DNA from: Ignavibacterium sp.
GTDB taxonomy: Bacteria; Bacteroidota; Ignavibacteria; Ignavibacteriales; Ignavibacteriaceae
DNA: 64,000 bases
Direction of reading: 5' to 3'
Assembly (NCBI RefSeq): GCF_025998815.1
Contig: NZ_AP026678.1
Location: forward strand, 3,472,001-3,536,000
Within the stretch, counting starts at the first letter, position 1. The number at the start of each line of letters is the position of its first letter. The notes under the pieces are model-generated. The model searched no databases. It had not been told where the DNA came from and saw only the letters and a program-made list of their open reading frames with translations. This document shows positions 1 to 6,923 of this stretch, in pieces. The translations under genes and the position numbers were made by a program.

Positions 1-1608
1 ATTGATACTTTATCTTATCTTAAATCGCTTGGAGTTAACGCTATTGAATTGATGCCGATTATGGAATTCAGTGGTAATCTTAGTTGGGGCTATAATCCAA
101 TTTATCACACCGCAGTAGATAAATATTATGGAACCGCAAATAAATTAAAGCAGTTCATAGATCTTTGCCACCAGAATGGAATTGCAGTTATCCTTGATAT
201 GGTTTTAAACCACGCTGATAATCTGTCACCTTTGGCAATGTTGTGGTGGGATGATATTCAAAACAGACCAGCACAAAATAATCCTTATCTGAATCCTGTT
301 GCAAGACATCCGTTTAATGTTTTTAATGATTTTAACCACGAAAGCAATGCAACAAAATATTTTGTAGATAGAGTAAACGAATATTGGTTAAAGCAATTTA
401 AGTTTGATGGATTCAGATTTGATCTTTCGAAAGGTTTTACACAGAATTTTTCCAATGATGTTGGTCAATGGAGTCAATATGATCAATCACGAATAAATAT
501 CCTTACCAGAATGGCTGATAAAATTTGGGAAGTTGATTCAACTGCTTATGTAATACTTGAGCATTTTGCAGATAACTCTGAGGAAGTTGTTCTCTCAAAC
601 TACGGTATGTTGTTGTGGGGAAATCTTAATCACGATTACAGTGAAGCTGCAATGGGATATCAATCAAGTTTAAGTTGGGGTTCTTACAAAACACGTGGTT
701 GGGCATATCCTCATTTGATAACTTACATGGAAAGCCACGATGAAGAAAGATTGATGTACAAAAATCTAATGTATGGAAATTCATTAGGTGATTACAATAT
801 CAGAAACTTATCTATTGCTTTGCAAAGAATTAAGCTTGCAGCAACATTTCTTTTCCCAATTCCCGGACCTAAAATGTTCTGGCAGTTTGGTGAGCTGGGT
901 TATGATATCAGTATTGACTTTAACGGAAGAACCGGAGAAAAGCCTGTTAAATGGGATTACCTTAATGATCTTCGAAGAAAAAATCTTTATAAGGTTTTCA
1001 GAGAGTTAATTAATCTTAAAAAGAACTATGTAGCATTTAGTACGAGTAACTTTACAATGGACACAGGTGGATTTATAAAGAAAATTAATCTTTATCATCC
1101 TACAATGGATGTAGCAATCATTGGAAATTTTTATGTTGGACCACTTTCTCCGTCAGCTAATTTTAGTTCAACAGGTTGGTGGTATGATTACTTCAGTGGT
1201 GATAGTATTGAAGTAACAAATCCAAATCAGCAGATAACACTTGAGCCAGGTGAATTTCACATTTATACAAATGTTAAGCTTCCGACTCCGGAACCCGGAT
1301 TATTACTTGATGCAGAAGAGGTTAGTGAATCAATTCCAACTGAATTTTCTTTAGAGCAGAACTACCCAAATCCATTTAACCCTACTACTAAAATTACATT
1401 TGTCATTCCGAGCGGAGCGAGGAATCTTGTAACATTAAAAGTTTTTGACATTCTCGGTAATGAAGTTTCGACATTAGTCAACGAACAAAAAGAACCCGGA
1501 TATTATGAAGTAGAATTCAATGCAGAGCGATTATCCAGCGGAGTATATTTTTATCGATTGCAAGCTGGCAATTTCATTCAAACCAGGAAGATGATATTAC
1601 TGAGATAA
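1..1608 (+). CDS. Secreted GH13 alpha-amylase family protein, 5' end outside window
   Basis: The reading frame is open from base 1, so the true start and signal peptide lie upstream. The four GH13 landmarks are visible in order: DMVLNH near 196-213, GFRFD with the nucleophile Asp at 421-423, the acid/base Glu at 559-561 (LEHF), and SHD with the transition-state Asp at 739-741. The enzyme therefore probably hydrolyses or rearranges alpha-glucans outside the cell. After the barrel and a short beta domain, the last 85 or so residues form a T9SS sorting domain (QNYPNPFNP start, DILGNEV core, ending KMILLR). The loop between the first two strands of that domain contains a dispersed DNA repeat (see 1401-1430). 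The exact GH13 subfamily and substrate cannot be read from this fragment. Confidence 0.9.
   Translation: MDTLSYLKSLGVNAIELMPIMEFSGNLSWGYNPIYHTAVDKYYGTANKLKQFIDLCHQNGIAVILDMVLNHADNLSPLAMLWWDDIQNRPAQNNPYLNPVARHPFNVFNDFNHESNATKYFVDRVNEYWLKQFKFDGFRFDLSKGFTQNFSNDVGQWSQYDQSRINILTRMADKIWEVDSTAYVILEHFADNSEEVVLSNYGMLLWGNLNHDYSEAAMGYQSSLSWGSYKTRGWAYPHLITYMESHDEERLMYKNLMYGNSLGDYNIRNLSIALQRIKLAATFLFPIPGPKMFWQFGELGYDISIDFNGRTGEKPVKWDYLNDLRRKNLYKVFRELINLKKNYVAFSTSNFTMDTGGFIKKINLYHPTMDVAIIGNFYVGPLSPSANFSSTGWWYDYFSGDSIEVTNPNQQITLEPGEFHIYTNVKLPTPEPGLLLDAEEVSESIPTEFSLEQNYPNPFNPTTKITFVIPSGARNLVTLKVFDILGNEVSTLVNEQKEPGYYEVEFNAERLSSGVYFYRLQAGNFIQTRKMILLR
1401..1430 (+). repeat. Dispersed-repeat fragment inside the amylase sorting domain
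   Basis: TGTCATTCCGAGCGGAGCGA, followed by ggaatcttgt, resembles one arm of the intergenic palindrome at 63545-63614 (TGTCATTCTGAAC, then gaagaatct). It is translated in frame and supplies the residues VIPSGARNL in a loop of the T9SS domain. Confidence 0.55.
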
Positions 1609-1617
1609 AAAATCTTT

Positions 1618-1700
1618 GCTGTACTTTGCGACATCCTTCGCGTCCTTTGCGGTGAAAAAGCAATTTAACCACAAGGAGCGCAAAGCTATTGGCTAAGAAC
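1618..1700. repeat. Decayed intergenic inverted repeat (TTTGCG/CGCAAAG type)
   Basis: The gap between the convergent amylase and methyltransferase genes contains cgtcctttgcggtg, then an A-rich spacer, then ccacaaggagcgcaaag. The two arms are imperfect reverse complements. It could act as a bidirectional terminator, but it lacks a clean T-tract. A related cttagtgcc...ccactgagtcacc element lies at 60640-60716. Confidence 0.45.
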
Positions 1701-1712
1701 GCACAGAGATAA

Positions 1713-2492
1713 TCAAATAAAGTGAGTTGCTTGGATAGACAAAGCTCTTGATAAAATAATTCCGGATGCGATTGCTACATTTAATGACTCGGCATTGCCG
1801 AATTTGGGGATTGTTAAAATATCATCCGCAATCTTCTTAACTGAATCCGAAGGACCTACTGCTTCGTTAGAAAATACCAGAACAAACTTTTCCGGAAATT
1901 TATATTCAAAAAGATTTTTACCCTCAAGATCAGAACAAATTATTTTAAAATTTTTATTCTGCAAATCAGCTAGGACATCGGAATCAAGCTCTTCAAAAAT
2001 GTAAAGATGAAAAATCGAGCCCATTGATGCTCTTATCGCTTTCGGATTAAGATAATCAACAGAGTTTTTACTGATTAAAATTTCATTAATCCCAAACCAG
2101 TCACAAGTTCTGATAATTGTTCCAAGATTTCCCGGATCAGAGATGTTATCAAGATATACTAATATTTTTGATTCAGTTTTATCAGGAAAGAAATTAAGTT
2201 TAGCATACTTAAATACCGCAGCAATTCCCTGAGGAGATTTAGTCTCCGAGATTCTAATAAAATCCTGTGAGCGAATCGTTTCAATTCGGATTTTCTTTCT
2301 TTTAGCTTCTTTAAGTAAACTTTTATGTTGTTCAGCAAATTCAAAAGTGGTTAAAATTATTTCGCAGCTAAAATGACTGTTCAGACCTTCAGTAACATTT
2401 TTTAATCCCTCAACAAGAAACTTTAATTCGCTTTCACGAAATTTCTTTTGGGAAAGAGATGAATAATATTTTAACTCATTTCTTGTAATCAT
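1713..2492 (-). CDS. TrmH/SpoU-family RNA 2'-O-methyltransferase
   Basis: This 259-residue protein has the N-terminal substrate-binding region of the SpoU family followed by the SPOUT domain. All three SpoU motifs are present: NLGTIIRT (motif 1), SNEAVGPS (motif 2), and IPKFGNAESLNVAIA (motif 3). These form the knotted S-adenosylmethionine site. It should methylate a ribose 2'-OH in rRNA or tRNA in the cytoplasm. The rRNA RlmB type is the closest in layout, but the target nucleotide cannot be read from sequence. Its start overlaps the stop of the upstream DUF971 gene by four bases (ATGA), so the two are probably translated together. Confidence 0.88.
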   Translation of the reverse strand: MITRNELKYYSSLSQKKFRESELKFLVEGLKNVTEGLNSHFSCEIILTTFEFAEQHKSLLKEAKRKKIRIETIRSQDFIRISETKSPQGIAAVFKYAKLNFFPDKTESKILVYLDNISDPGNLGTIIRTCDWFGINEILISKNSVDYLNPKAIRASMGSIFHLYIFEELDSDVLADLQNKNFKIICSDLEGKNLFEYKFPEKFVLVFSNEAVGPSDSVKKIADDILTIPKFGNAESLNVAIASGIILSRALSIQATHFI

Positions 2493-2830
2493 AAAAGCTT
2501 ATCATAGTTCTGACGAGTATTATCTTTTTCACCCTTTTCAAGTTCCTTTAAATATTCCCACGAATAAATTCCTGTGTTATGTCCATCCTTCCAGGTAATT
2601 TGAATTGCATATCCGCCAACAACTTCAATATTCTGAATTTCATACATTCCTTCTTTAATGAAATTCAACTTTGGTGGACGATAAGTCTTCAAAAGAATTG
2701 TCTCTCCTTTACAATTAGCACAAGGACATTCATCACGAAGATACTTTAATCCAATAGTTGATTCTGTATCATCATCCCATTTAACAAACAACTTAGTTTT
2801 ATCCAGAATTTTTATTTGTTTAGGTTTCAT
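2489..2830 (-). CDS. DUF971 domain protein
   Basis: This 113-residue protein consists mainly of a DUF971 domain, the fold also found at the N-terminus of gamma-butyrobetaine hydroxylases. It has the characteristic LRDECPCANC segment with closely spaced cysteines, which suggests metal binding, and the C-terminal TGIYSWEYL motif. Free-standing DUF971 proteins are widespread; links to Fe-S or Mrp/ApbC proteins are known elsewhere, but no such gene is adjacent here. It is the first gene of a two-gene minus-strand unit with the TrmH methyltransferase and has a good TAnnTTTG promoter 28 bases upstream. Its specific role is unknown. Confidence 0.82.
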   Translation of the reverse strand: MKPKQIKILDKTKLFVKWDDDTESTIGLKYLRDECPCANCKGETILLKTYRPPKLNFIKEGMYEIQNIEVVGGYAIQITWKDGHNTGIYSWEYLKELEKGEKDNTRQNYDKLL

Positions 2831-2858
2831 AAAATAAAATTCAATGTGATTTACTATG

Positions 2859-2866
2859 CAAATATA
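2859..2866 (-). promoter_or_regulatory. Candidate -7 element TATATTTG for the DUF971/TrmH unit
   Basis: Read on the minus strand this is an exact TAnnTTTG, the Bacteroidota-type -7 box, 28 bases before the DUF971 start. No convincing -33 box is seen. It forms a divergent pair with the element at 2892-2899. Confidence 0.45.
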
Positions 2867-2891
2867 ACTTATGATTGAGCAAAGATTATAC

Positions 2892-2899
2892 TATTTTTG
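2892..2899 (+). promoter_or_regulatory. Candidate -7 element TATTTTTG for the CorC/HlyC gene
   Basis: Exact TAnnTTTG match ending 26 bases before the ATG at 2926. The spacing agrees with the same motif before the genes at 15100, 31310 and 43253. An AAAGGAA ribosome site follows just before the start. Confidence 0.45.
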
Positions 2900-2925
2900 T
2901 GTAGACAAAATAATCTAAAGGAAAG

Positions 2926-4236
2926 ATGCTTTTAATAATATTATTTCTGATTCTGGTGTTTATTAACTTCTTACTATCCATATCAGAAATTGCTCTTGGT
3001 GCTTTTGGTGAAAATAAAATAGAAGAACTTCGTGAAGCAAAAGATGAAACCGTAACTTACTTTGAAAAACTAAATTCGCAACAGGAAGAAGTTTACGGGA
3101 CGATTCAATTTATTTATCATTTTTTACTTATTACAATAAGCATACTTGGATATTTTATCCTTTCGAGAAATATATTAAATCTTATTTCCAAAGCAGAAGA
3201 ACTGAGTGATGTTGCTGATATTGTTGCAGTTCTCTTAACTGCACTAATTCTTACTCTCATTGTATTGATTTTTAATGTTCTTTTACCAAAGGCAATTGCA
3301 TTCAGATATTCTGATTATATAGGGAAAAAATCTGTCAGAAAAATTCTTTTACTCGCAACTATTTTCAGATATCCGATAAAGTTAATTTCATCAGTAGCAA
3401 ACTTTATTCTGGTTCCAATAAAAGAAAAAATTGGATTCTCACAATCGAAACCATTTGAAGATGAAATACTTGATATAATTTCAGATGGTGTAAAATCAGG
3501 AACACTTGATGAGACTGAACAGCAGATAATTGAAAATGTATTCGAGTTTACCGATTTAAAGGCAAACGAAGTAATGATTCCGCGAACAGATATGGTAGCA
3601 ATCAATATAGATGATGATTTCGATTTGAACATTAAAAAAATTATTCAAACTGGTCATACTCTAATACCCGTTTATGAAAATTCAATTGATAACATAATCG
3701 GAGTACTTCACACAAAAGATGTAATGAAATCATTGATTGAGAAAAAAAATATATCACTTAAGGAATTGATGAGACCAGTTTATTATGTACCTGAATCCAA
3801 ACCAATCTCTCATATATTAAGAGATATGCAGAAACAAGGACAAAGACTTGCGATTGTAACAGATGAATATGGTGGAACTGAAGGAATGATAACAATGGAA
3901 GATATTCTTGAAGAAATTATTGGTGAAATCAGGAATGAAGGTAAAGAATATAAATTATACAACAGGGGCAAAGACGGTAAATATTATATACTTGGGTCGA
4001 TGAACATCAGTGATTTTAATGAAGTTTTTAATTACAAATTACCTGAGTCCGAGGAGTATAATACAATAGCAGGATTCGTTGCGGAAAGAACCGGAAGAAT
4101 TCTGAATCCAGGCGATCAGTTGGAATTTGAAGGATTAGTTTTTGAGCTTATTAAGAAGATTCGTCAGAAAATGGTTCAATTTCGGGTTTACTCACAAAAA
4201 GGTGATTTAAAGGAAATCGAAGAAGAAAATTCTTGA
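2926..4236 (+). CDS. CorC/HlyC-family membrane protein (DUF21-CBS-CBS-CorC)
   Basis: This 436-residue protein has the standard layout: an N-terminal DUF21 membrane domain with about three to four hydrophobic segments (roughly residues 1-160), then the conserved ISDGVKSGTLDETEQQII helix, a CBS pair (about 205-325), and the C-terminal CorC_HlyC transporter-associated domain (about 340-425). MIPRTDMVAI is the typical first-CBS signature. Members act in magnesium or cobalt export or homeostasis in the inner membrane. In Bacteroidota the related GldE is tied to gliding and secretion, but nothing here proves that. It has its own promoter, and the tRNA-Thr gene follows after 45 bases. Confidence 0.88.
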   Translation: MLLIILFLILVFINFLLSISEIALGAFGENKIEELREAKDETVTYFEKLNSQQEEVYGTIQFIYHFLLITISILGYFILSRNILNLISKAEELSDVADIVAVLLTALILTLIVLIFNVLLPKAIAFRYSDYIGKKSVRKILLLATIFRYPIKLISSVANFILVPIKEKIGFSQSKPFEDEILDIISDGVKSGTLDETEQQIIENVFEFTDLKANEVMIPRTDMVAINIDDDFDLNIKKIIQTGHTLIPVYENSIDNIIGVLHTKDVMKSLIEKKNISLKELMRPVYYVPESKPISHILRDMQKQGQRLAIVTDEYGGTEGMITMEDILEEIIGEIRNEGKEYKLYNRGKDGKYYILGSMNISDFNEVFNYKLPESEEYNTIAGFVAERTGRILNPGDQLEFEGLVFELIKKIRQKMVQFRVYSQKGDLKEIEEENS

Positions 4237-4281
4237 TTAGAAGTTGGAATTACTATAACTTTGGCTCGCAAATTTTGAAAT

Positions 4282-4354
4282 GCTGGCGTAGCTCAGTTGG
4301 TAGAGCAGCTGACTTGTAATCAGCAGGTCGGGGGTTCAAATCCCTTCGCCAGCT
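4282..4354 (+). tRNA. tRNA-Thr (anticodon TGT)
   Basis: A 73-base cloverleaf. The acceptor stem GCTGGCG (4282-4288) pairs with CGCCAGC (4347-4353), the discriminator is T, the D arm is GCTC...GAGC, and the anticodon stem GCTGA/TCAGC encloses the loop CTTGTAA, so the anticodon is UGU. The T arm is GGGGG-TTCAAAT-CCCTT with two G-U pairs. CCA is not encoded. The 3' half of this gene is the parent of the tandem array that follows. Confidence 0.96.
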
Positions 4355-4363
4355 CTGAATAGA

Positions 4364-4391
4364 AAACCCGAGAAAACAAACTCGGGTTTTT
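4364..4391 (+). terminator. Rho-independent terminator of the tRNA-Thr gene
   Basis: AACCCGAG, an A-rich loop (aaaacaaa) and CTCGGGTT are followed by TTTTT, ten bases after the tRNA. The same hairpin is copied into every unit of the downstream array. Confidence 0.85.
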
Positions 4392-4410
4392 GCATTTTAA
4401 CCAGAACGAA

Positions 4411-5175
4411 GATCAGCAGGTCGGGGGTTCTGCGCAGCATCCTTTGGAAAATCCCTTCGCCAGCTCTGAATAGAAAACCCGGGAAAACAAACTCGGGTTT
4501 TTGCATTTTGACCAGAAAGAAGATCAGCAGGTCGGGGGTTCTGCGCAGCATCCTTTGGAAAATCCCTTCGCCAGCTCTGAATAGAAAACCCGAGAAAACA
4601 AACTCGGGTTTTTGCATTTTAACCAGAAAGAAGATCAGCAGGTCGGGGATTCTGCGAAGCAACCTTTGGAAAATCCCTTCGCCAGCTCTGAATAGAAAAC
4701 CCGAGAAAACAAACTCGGGTTTTTGTATTTTGACCAGAAAGAAGATCAGCAGGTCGGGGATTCTGCGAAGCAACCTCTGGAAAATCCCTTCGCCAGCTCT
4801 AAATGGAAAACCCGAGAAAACAGACTCGGGTTTTTGCATTTTAACCAGAAAGAAAATCAGCAGGTCGGGGGTTCTGCGCAGCAACCTTTGGAAAATCCCT
4901 TCGCCAGCTCTGAATAGAAAACCCGGGAAAACAAACTCGGGTTTTTGCATTTTGACCAGAAAGAAGATCAGCAGGTCGGGGATTCTGCGAAGCAACCTTT
5001 GGAAAATCCCTTCGCCAGCTCTGAATAGAAAACCCGAGAAAACAAACTCGGGTTTTTGTATTTTGACCAGAAAGAAGATCAGCAGGTCGGGGATTCTGCG
5101 AAGCAACCTCTGGAAAATCCCTTCGCCAGCTCTAAATGGAAAACCCGAGAAAACAGACTCGGGTTTTTGCATTTT
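4411..5175 (+). repeat. Seven tandem 111-bp units derived from the tRNA-Thr 3' half plus terminator
   Basis: Units start at 4411, 4522, 4633, 4744, 4855, 4966 and 5077; the first six are exactly 111 bp and the last stops near 5175. Each holds, in order: a copy of tRNA bases ATCAGCAGGTCGGGGGTTC (second half of the anticodon stem, variable loop, 5' T-arm); an insert of about 18 bases (TGCGCAGCATCCTTTGGA or variant) placed in the T loop; the tRNA 3' end AATCCCTTCGCCAGCT; the tRNA terminator hairpin; and a linker ending CCAGAAAGAA. The 5' half of the tRNA is absent, so no unit can form a tRNA. Two main variants occur (GGGGG with GCGCAGC, and GGGGA with GCGAAGC). The block 4633-4842 is identical to 4966-5175, showing a later 333-bp duplication. 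The arrangement recalls the E. coli tyrT repeats that yield rtT RNA. Confidence 0.95.
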
Positions 5176-5288
5176 TAAAGCCCAGTGATAATCATTAAGT
5201 TTTGGAATCTTCGATGTTTTGGAGTAAATATAATCCTCAGTTTAGATGAATCTAAAATTTTTTAATCATTAAGCCGATTTTTATTCTA

Positions 5289-5651
5289 TTACTTTTCAAA
5301 AAAAAGTTTAAAAGCATAAAACAAAAGAAAAACTCCGAAAACTTTTTTAATAATGTTTTCAGGAAGATTAACTGCAACCATTGAAGAAAAATAACTTCCG
5401 ATAATAAATGCTATTATAAGTATAACCGCTGCTTTGATATCGACCAGTCCGGCTTTATAGTAATTATAGGCAGCAAGTAAACCAATTGGAGGTAACAACA
5501 TAGCTAATGAAGTTCCCTGAGCTTGCTTTTGAGAAAAATCCAATAAATAAACCAGAGCAGGAATCACTATTATTCCACCTCCGATACCTAAAAATCCACT
5601 CATTACTCCTGCCAGTAAGCCAGTAATTAACAGGATTATGAAATACTGCAT
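5289..5651 (-). CDS. Half-length TauE/SafE-family membrane permease
   Basis: This 120-residue protein is very hydrophobic, with about four membrane segments. It has the glycine-rich TauE/SafE (DUF81) signature GFLGIGGGIIVIPALVYLL in the first third and an AQGTSLA motif after it. Full-length members are about 250 residues with two such halves and export sulfite, sulfoacetate or other organosulfur anions. This one corresponds to a single half and would need to dimerise or pair with a second half gene; none is adjacent in the window. A GGAG ribosome site precedes the start. It is transcribed divergently from the caspase operon. Confidence 0.8.
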   Translation of the reverse strand: MQYFIILLITGLLAGVMSGFLGIGGGIIVIPALVYLLDFSQKQAQGTSLAMLLPPIGLLAAYNYYKAGLVDIKAAVILIIAFIIGSYFSSMVAVNLPENIIKKVFGVFLLFYAFKLFFEK

Positions 5652-5710
5652 AAAAACTCCACTAAAAAAATTTTTGAATTTTTCCGAGAAACTTTTTTTT
5701 TCATTTATAA

Positions 5711-5718
5711 TATAGTTG
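5711..5718 (+). promoter_or_regulatory. Candidate -7 element (TATAGTTG) for the caspase operon
   Basis: One mismatch to TAnnTTTG, ending 29 bases before the ATG at 5748, which is the same spacing as the exact matches elsewhere in the window. No other promoter-like element is seen in the operon, whose genes are packed too tightly for internal promoters. Confidence 0.3.
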
Positions 5719-5747
5719 AGGGTTTAATAAATATAAATCAATCGCTT

Positions 5748-6923
5748 ATGAGACACCTTAAAGAATTTTGCCGTATAAAATATTTCTTAATAACAAATCT
5801 TTTCTTTTTAATTCTATTTTCATTTTTTACTCCAATTATTCCTCAGAGCATAAAAATAGTAAAAATTGAGCAAGAGGAAGATTCAATTAAAATAGTATAT
5901 AATTTAATTAGCCAGCGTGATCAGGATAGATATTATATTGACTTTGAAGTATCGAATAATGGGGGAATGAGTTATGTAATAAATCCTAAAGCTTTGGAAG
6001 GGCAATTTGGTTACGGTATAAGTAGAGGCATAAATAAAATTGTTTATTGGAAACCCTTAGAGGAGAATTTAGAACTTATAGGAGAAGATTTTGTATTTAA
6101 AATAAATGCTACTTTTTTAGGAAGCGAAACAGATATGCAAATGATAACTTTCAGAGGGGGTTCATTCGATATGGGAGATGAATTTAATGAGGGAGAAGTT
6201 GATGAAGTGCCGGTTCATAAAGTACAAATTGACGATTTTGAAATTGGAAAATATGAAGTTTCAAATTATCAATTTGCAAAATTTCTAAATGATTATGGCA
6301 GTAACTTTGTTAAATCAGGAGAATTTAAGGGGGAACGCTTATACTATCCAATTGAGAATGGATTAGTTCAGATAAATGATAAATGGAAGCCGGTTGATGG
6401 TTTTGAATATTATCCAGTGACGGGGGTAACCTGGTATGGTGCAAATGAGTTTTGTAAATTTTATGGTTTTAGACTTCCCACAGAAGCTGAATGGGAGTAT
6501 GCTGCTCGCTGTGGTGGTAAAAAAGTTCGTTATTCTTCAATTATTGATTCATTGGATACAAAATATTTTAACTATAATTCTTGGTTCCAATTTGACTCTC
6601 TAAAAAATTCTAGTACTTTATCATTTTTAAAGACACAATCCCTTGGCGCTTATCCTCCCAATGATTGTGGTTTATTTCAGATGAGTGGAAATGTTTGGGA
6701 GTTTTGCCTCGATTGGTATGAGTGGAATTATTATTCTCAATCTGAAATTGAAAATCCGGTAGGACCATTTCTTGGGAAATATAAGGTGATAAGGGGTGGT
6801 TCATTTACTTCATCTCAAAAAGGTATTAGAGTCTATGAGAGAAGTTATATTTCTCCGGATTCATATGGAATTGATATTGGTTTCAGAGTTGCACGTTCGA
6901 TTAAATTGGAGGAATCCAAATGA
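5748..6923 (+). CDS. Exported SUMF1/FGE-fold protein, first gene of the caspase operon
   Basis: This 391-residue protein has a long hydrophobic N-terminal signal (residues 12-34), a beta-rich segment (about 38-125), and a formylglycine-generating-enzyme (SUMF1) fold from about 128 to 385. Fold markers are GGSFDMGDE, YEVSNYQFAKFLN, VTGVTWYGANEFCKF, RLPTEAEWEYAARC, GNVWEFCLDW and a final RGGSF...GFRVAR. The active-site cysteine pair that genuine FGEs carry just after RGGS is absent (it reads RGGSFTSSQKGIRVYERS), so sulfatase activation is unlikely. A binding, scaffolding or other enzymatic role is more plausible. Such domains are often found with caspase-fold proteins in bacteria. Its stop overlaps the next start (ATGA at 6920-6923). 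Confidence 0.85.
   Translation: MRHLKEFCRIKYFLITNLFFLILFSFFTPIIPQSIKIVKIEQEEDSIKIVYNLISQRDQDRYYIDFEVSNNGGMSYVINPKALEGQFGYGISRGINKIVYWKPLEENLELIGEDFVFKINATFLGSETDMQMITFRGGSFDMGDEFNEGEVDEVPVHKVQIDDFEIGKYEVSNYQFAKFLNDYGSNFVKSGEFKGERLYYPIENGLVQINDKWKPVDGFEYYPVTGVTWYGANEFCKFYGFRLPTEAEWEYAARCGGKKVRYSSIIDSLDTKYFNYNSWFQFDSLKNSSTLSFLKTQSLGAYPPNDCGLFQMSGNVWEFCLDWYEWNYYSQSEIENPVGPFLGKYKVIRGGSFTSSQKGIRVYERSYISPDSYGIDIGFRVARSIKLEESK

Noticed and set aside
4411-5175. CRISPR array
   Set aside because: Units are contiguous copies without variable spacers, and no cas genes are present.
4336-5188. Long open frames on both strands across the tRNA-derived array (up to 278 codons, 37-residue repeats)
   Set aside because: The 111-bp unit is a multiple of three, so any frame open in one unit stays open in all. 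Several frames are open at once, there is no ribosome site, and the sequence is explained by tRNA and terminator copies. A protamine-like protein was proposed for the analogous E. coli tyrT repeats, so it is not impossible, only unsupported.
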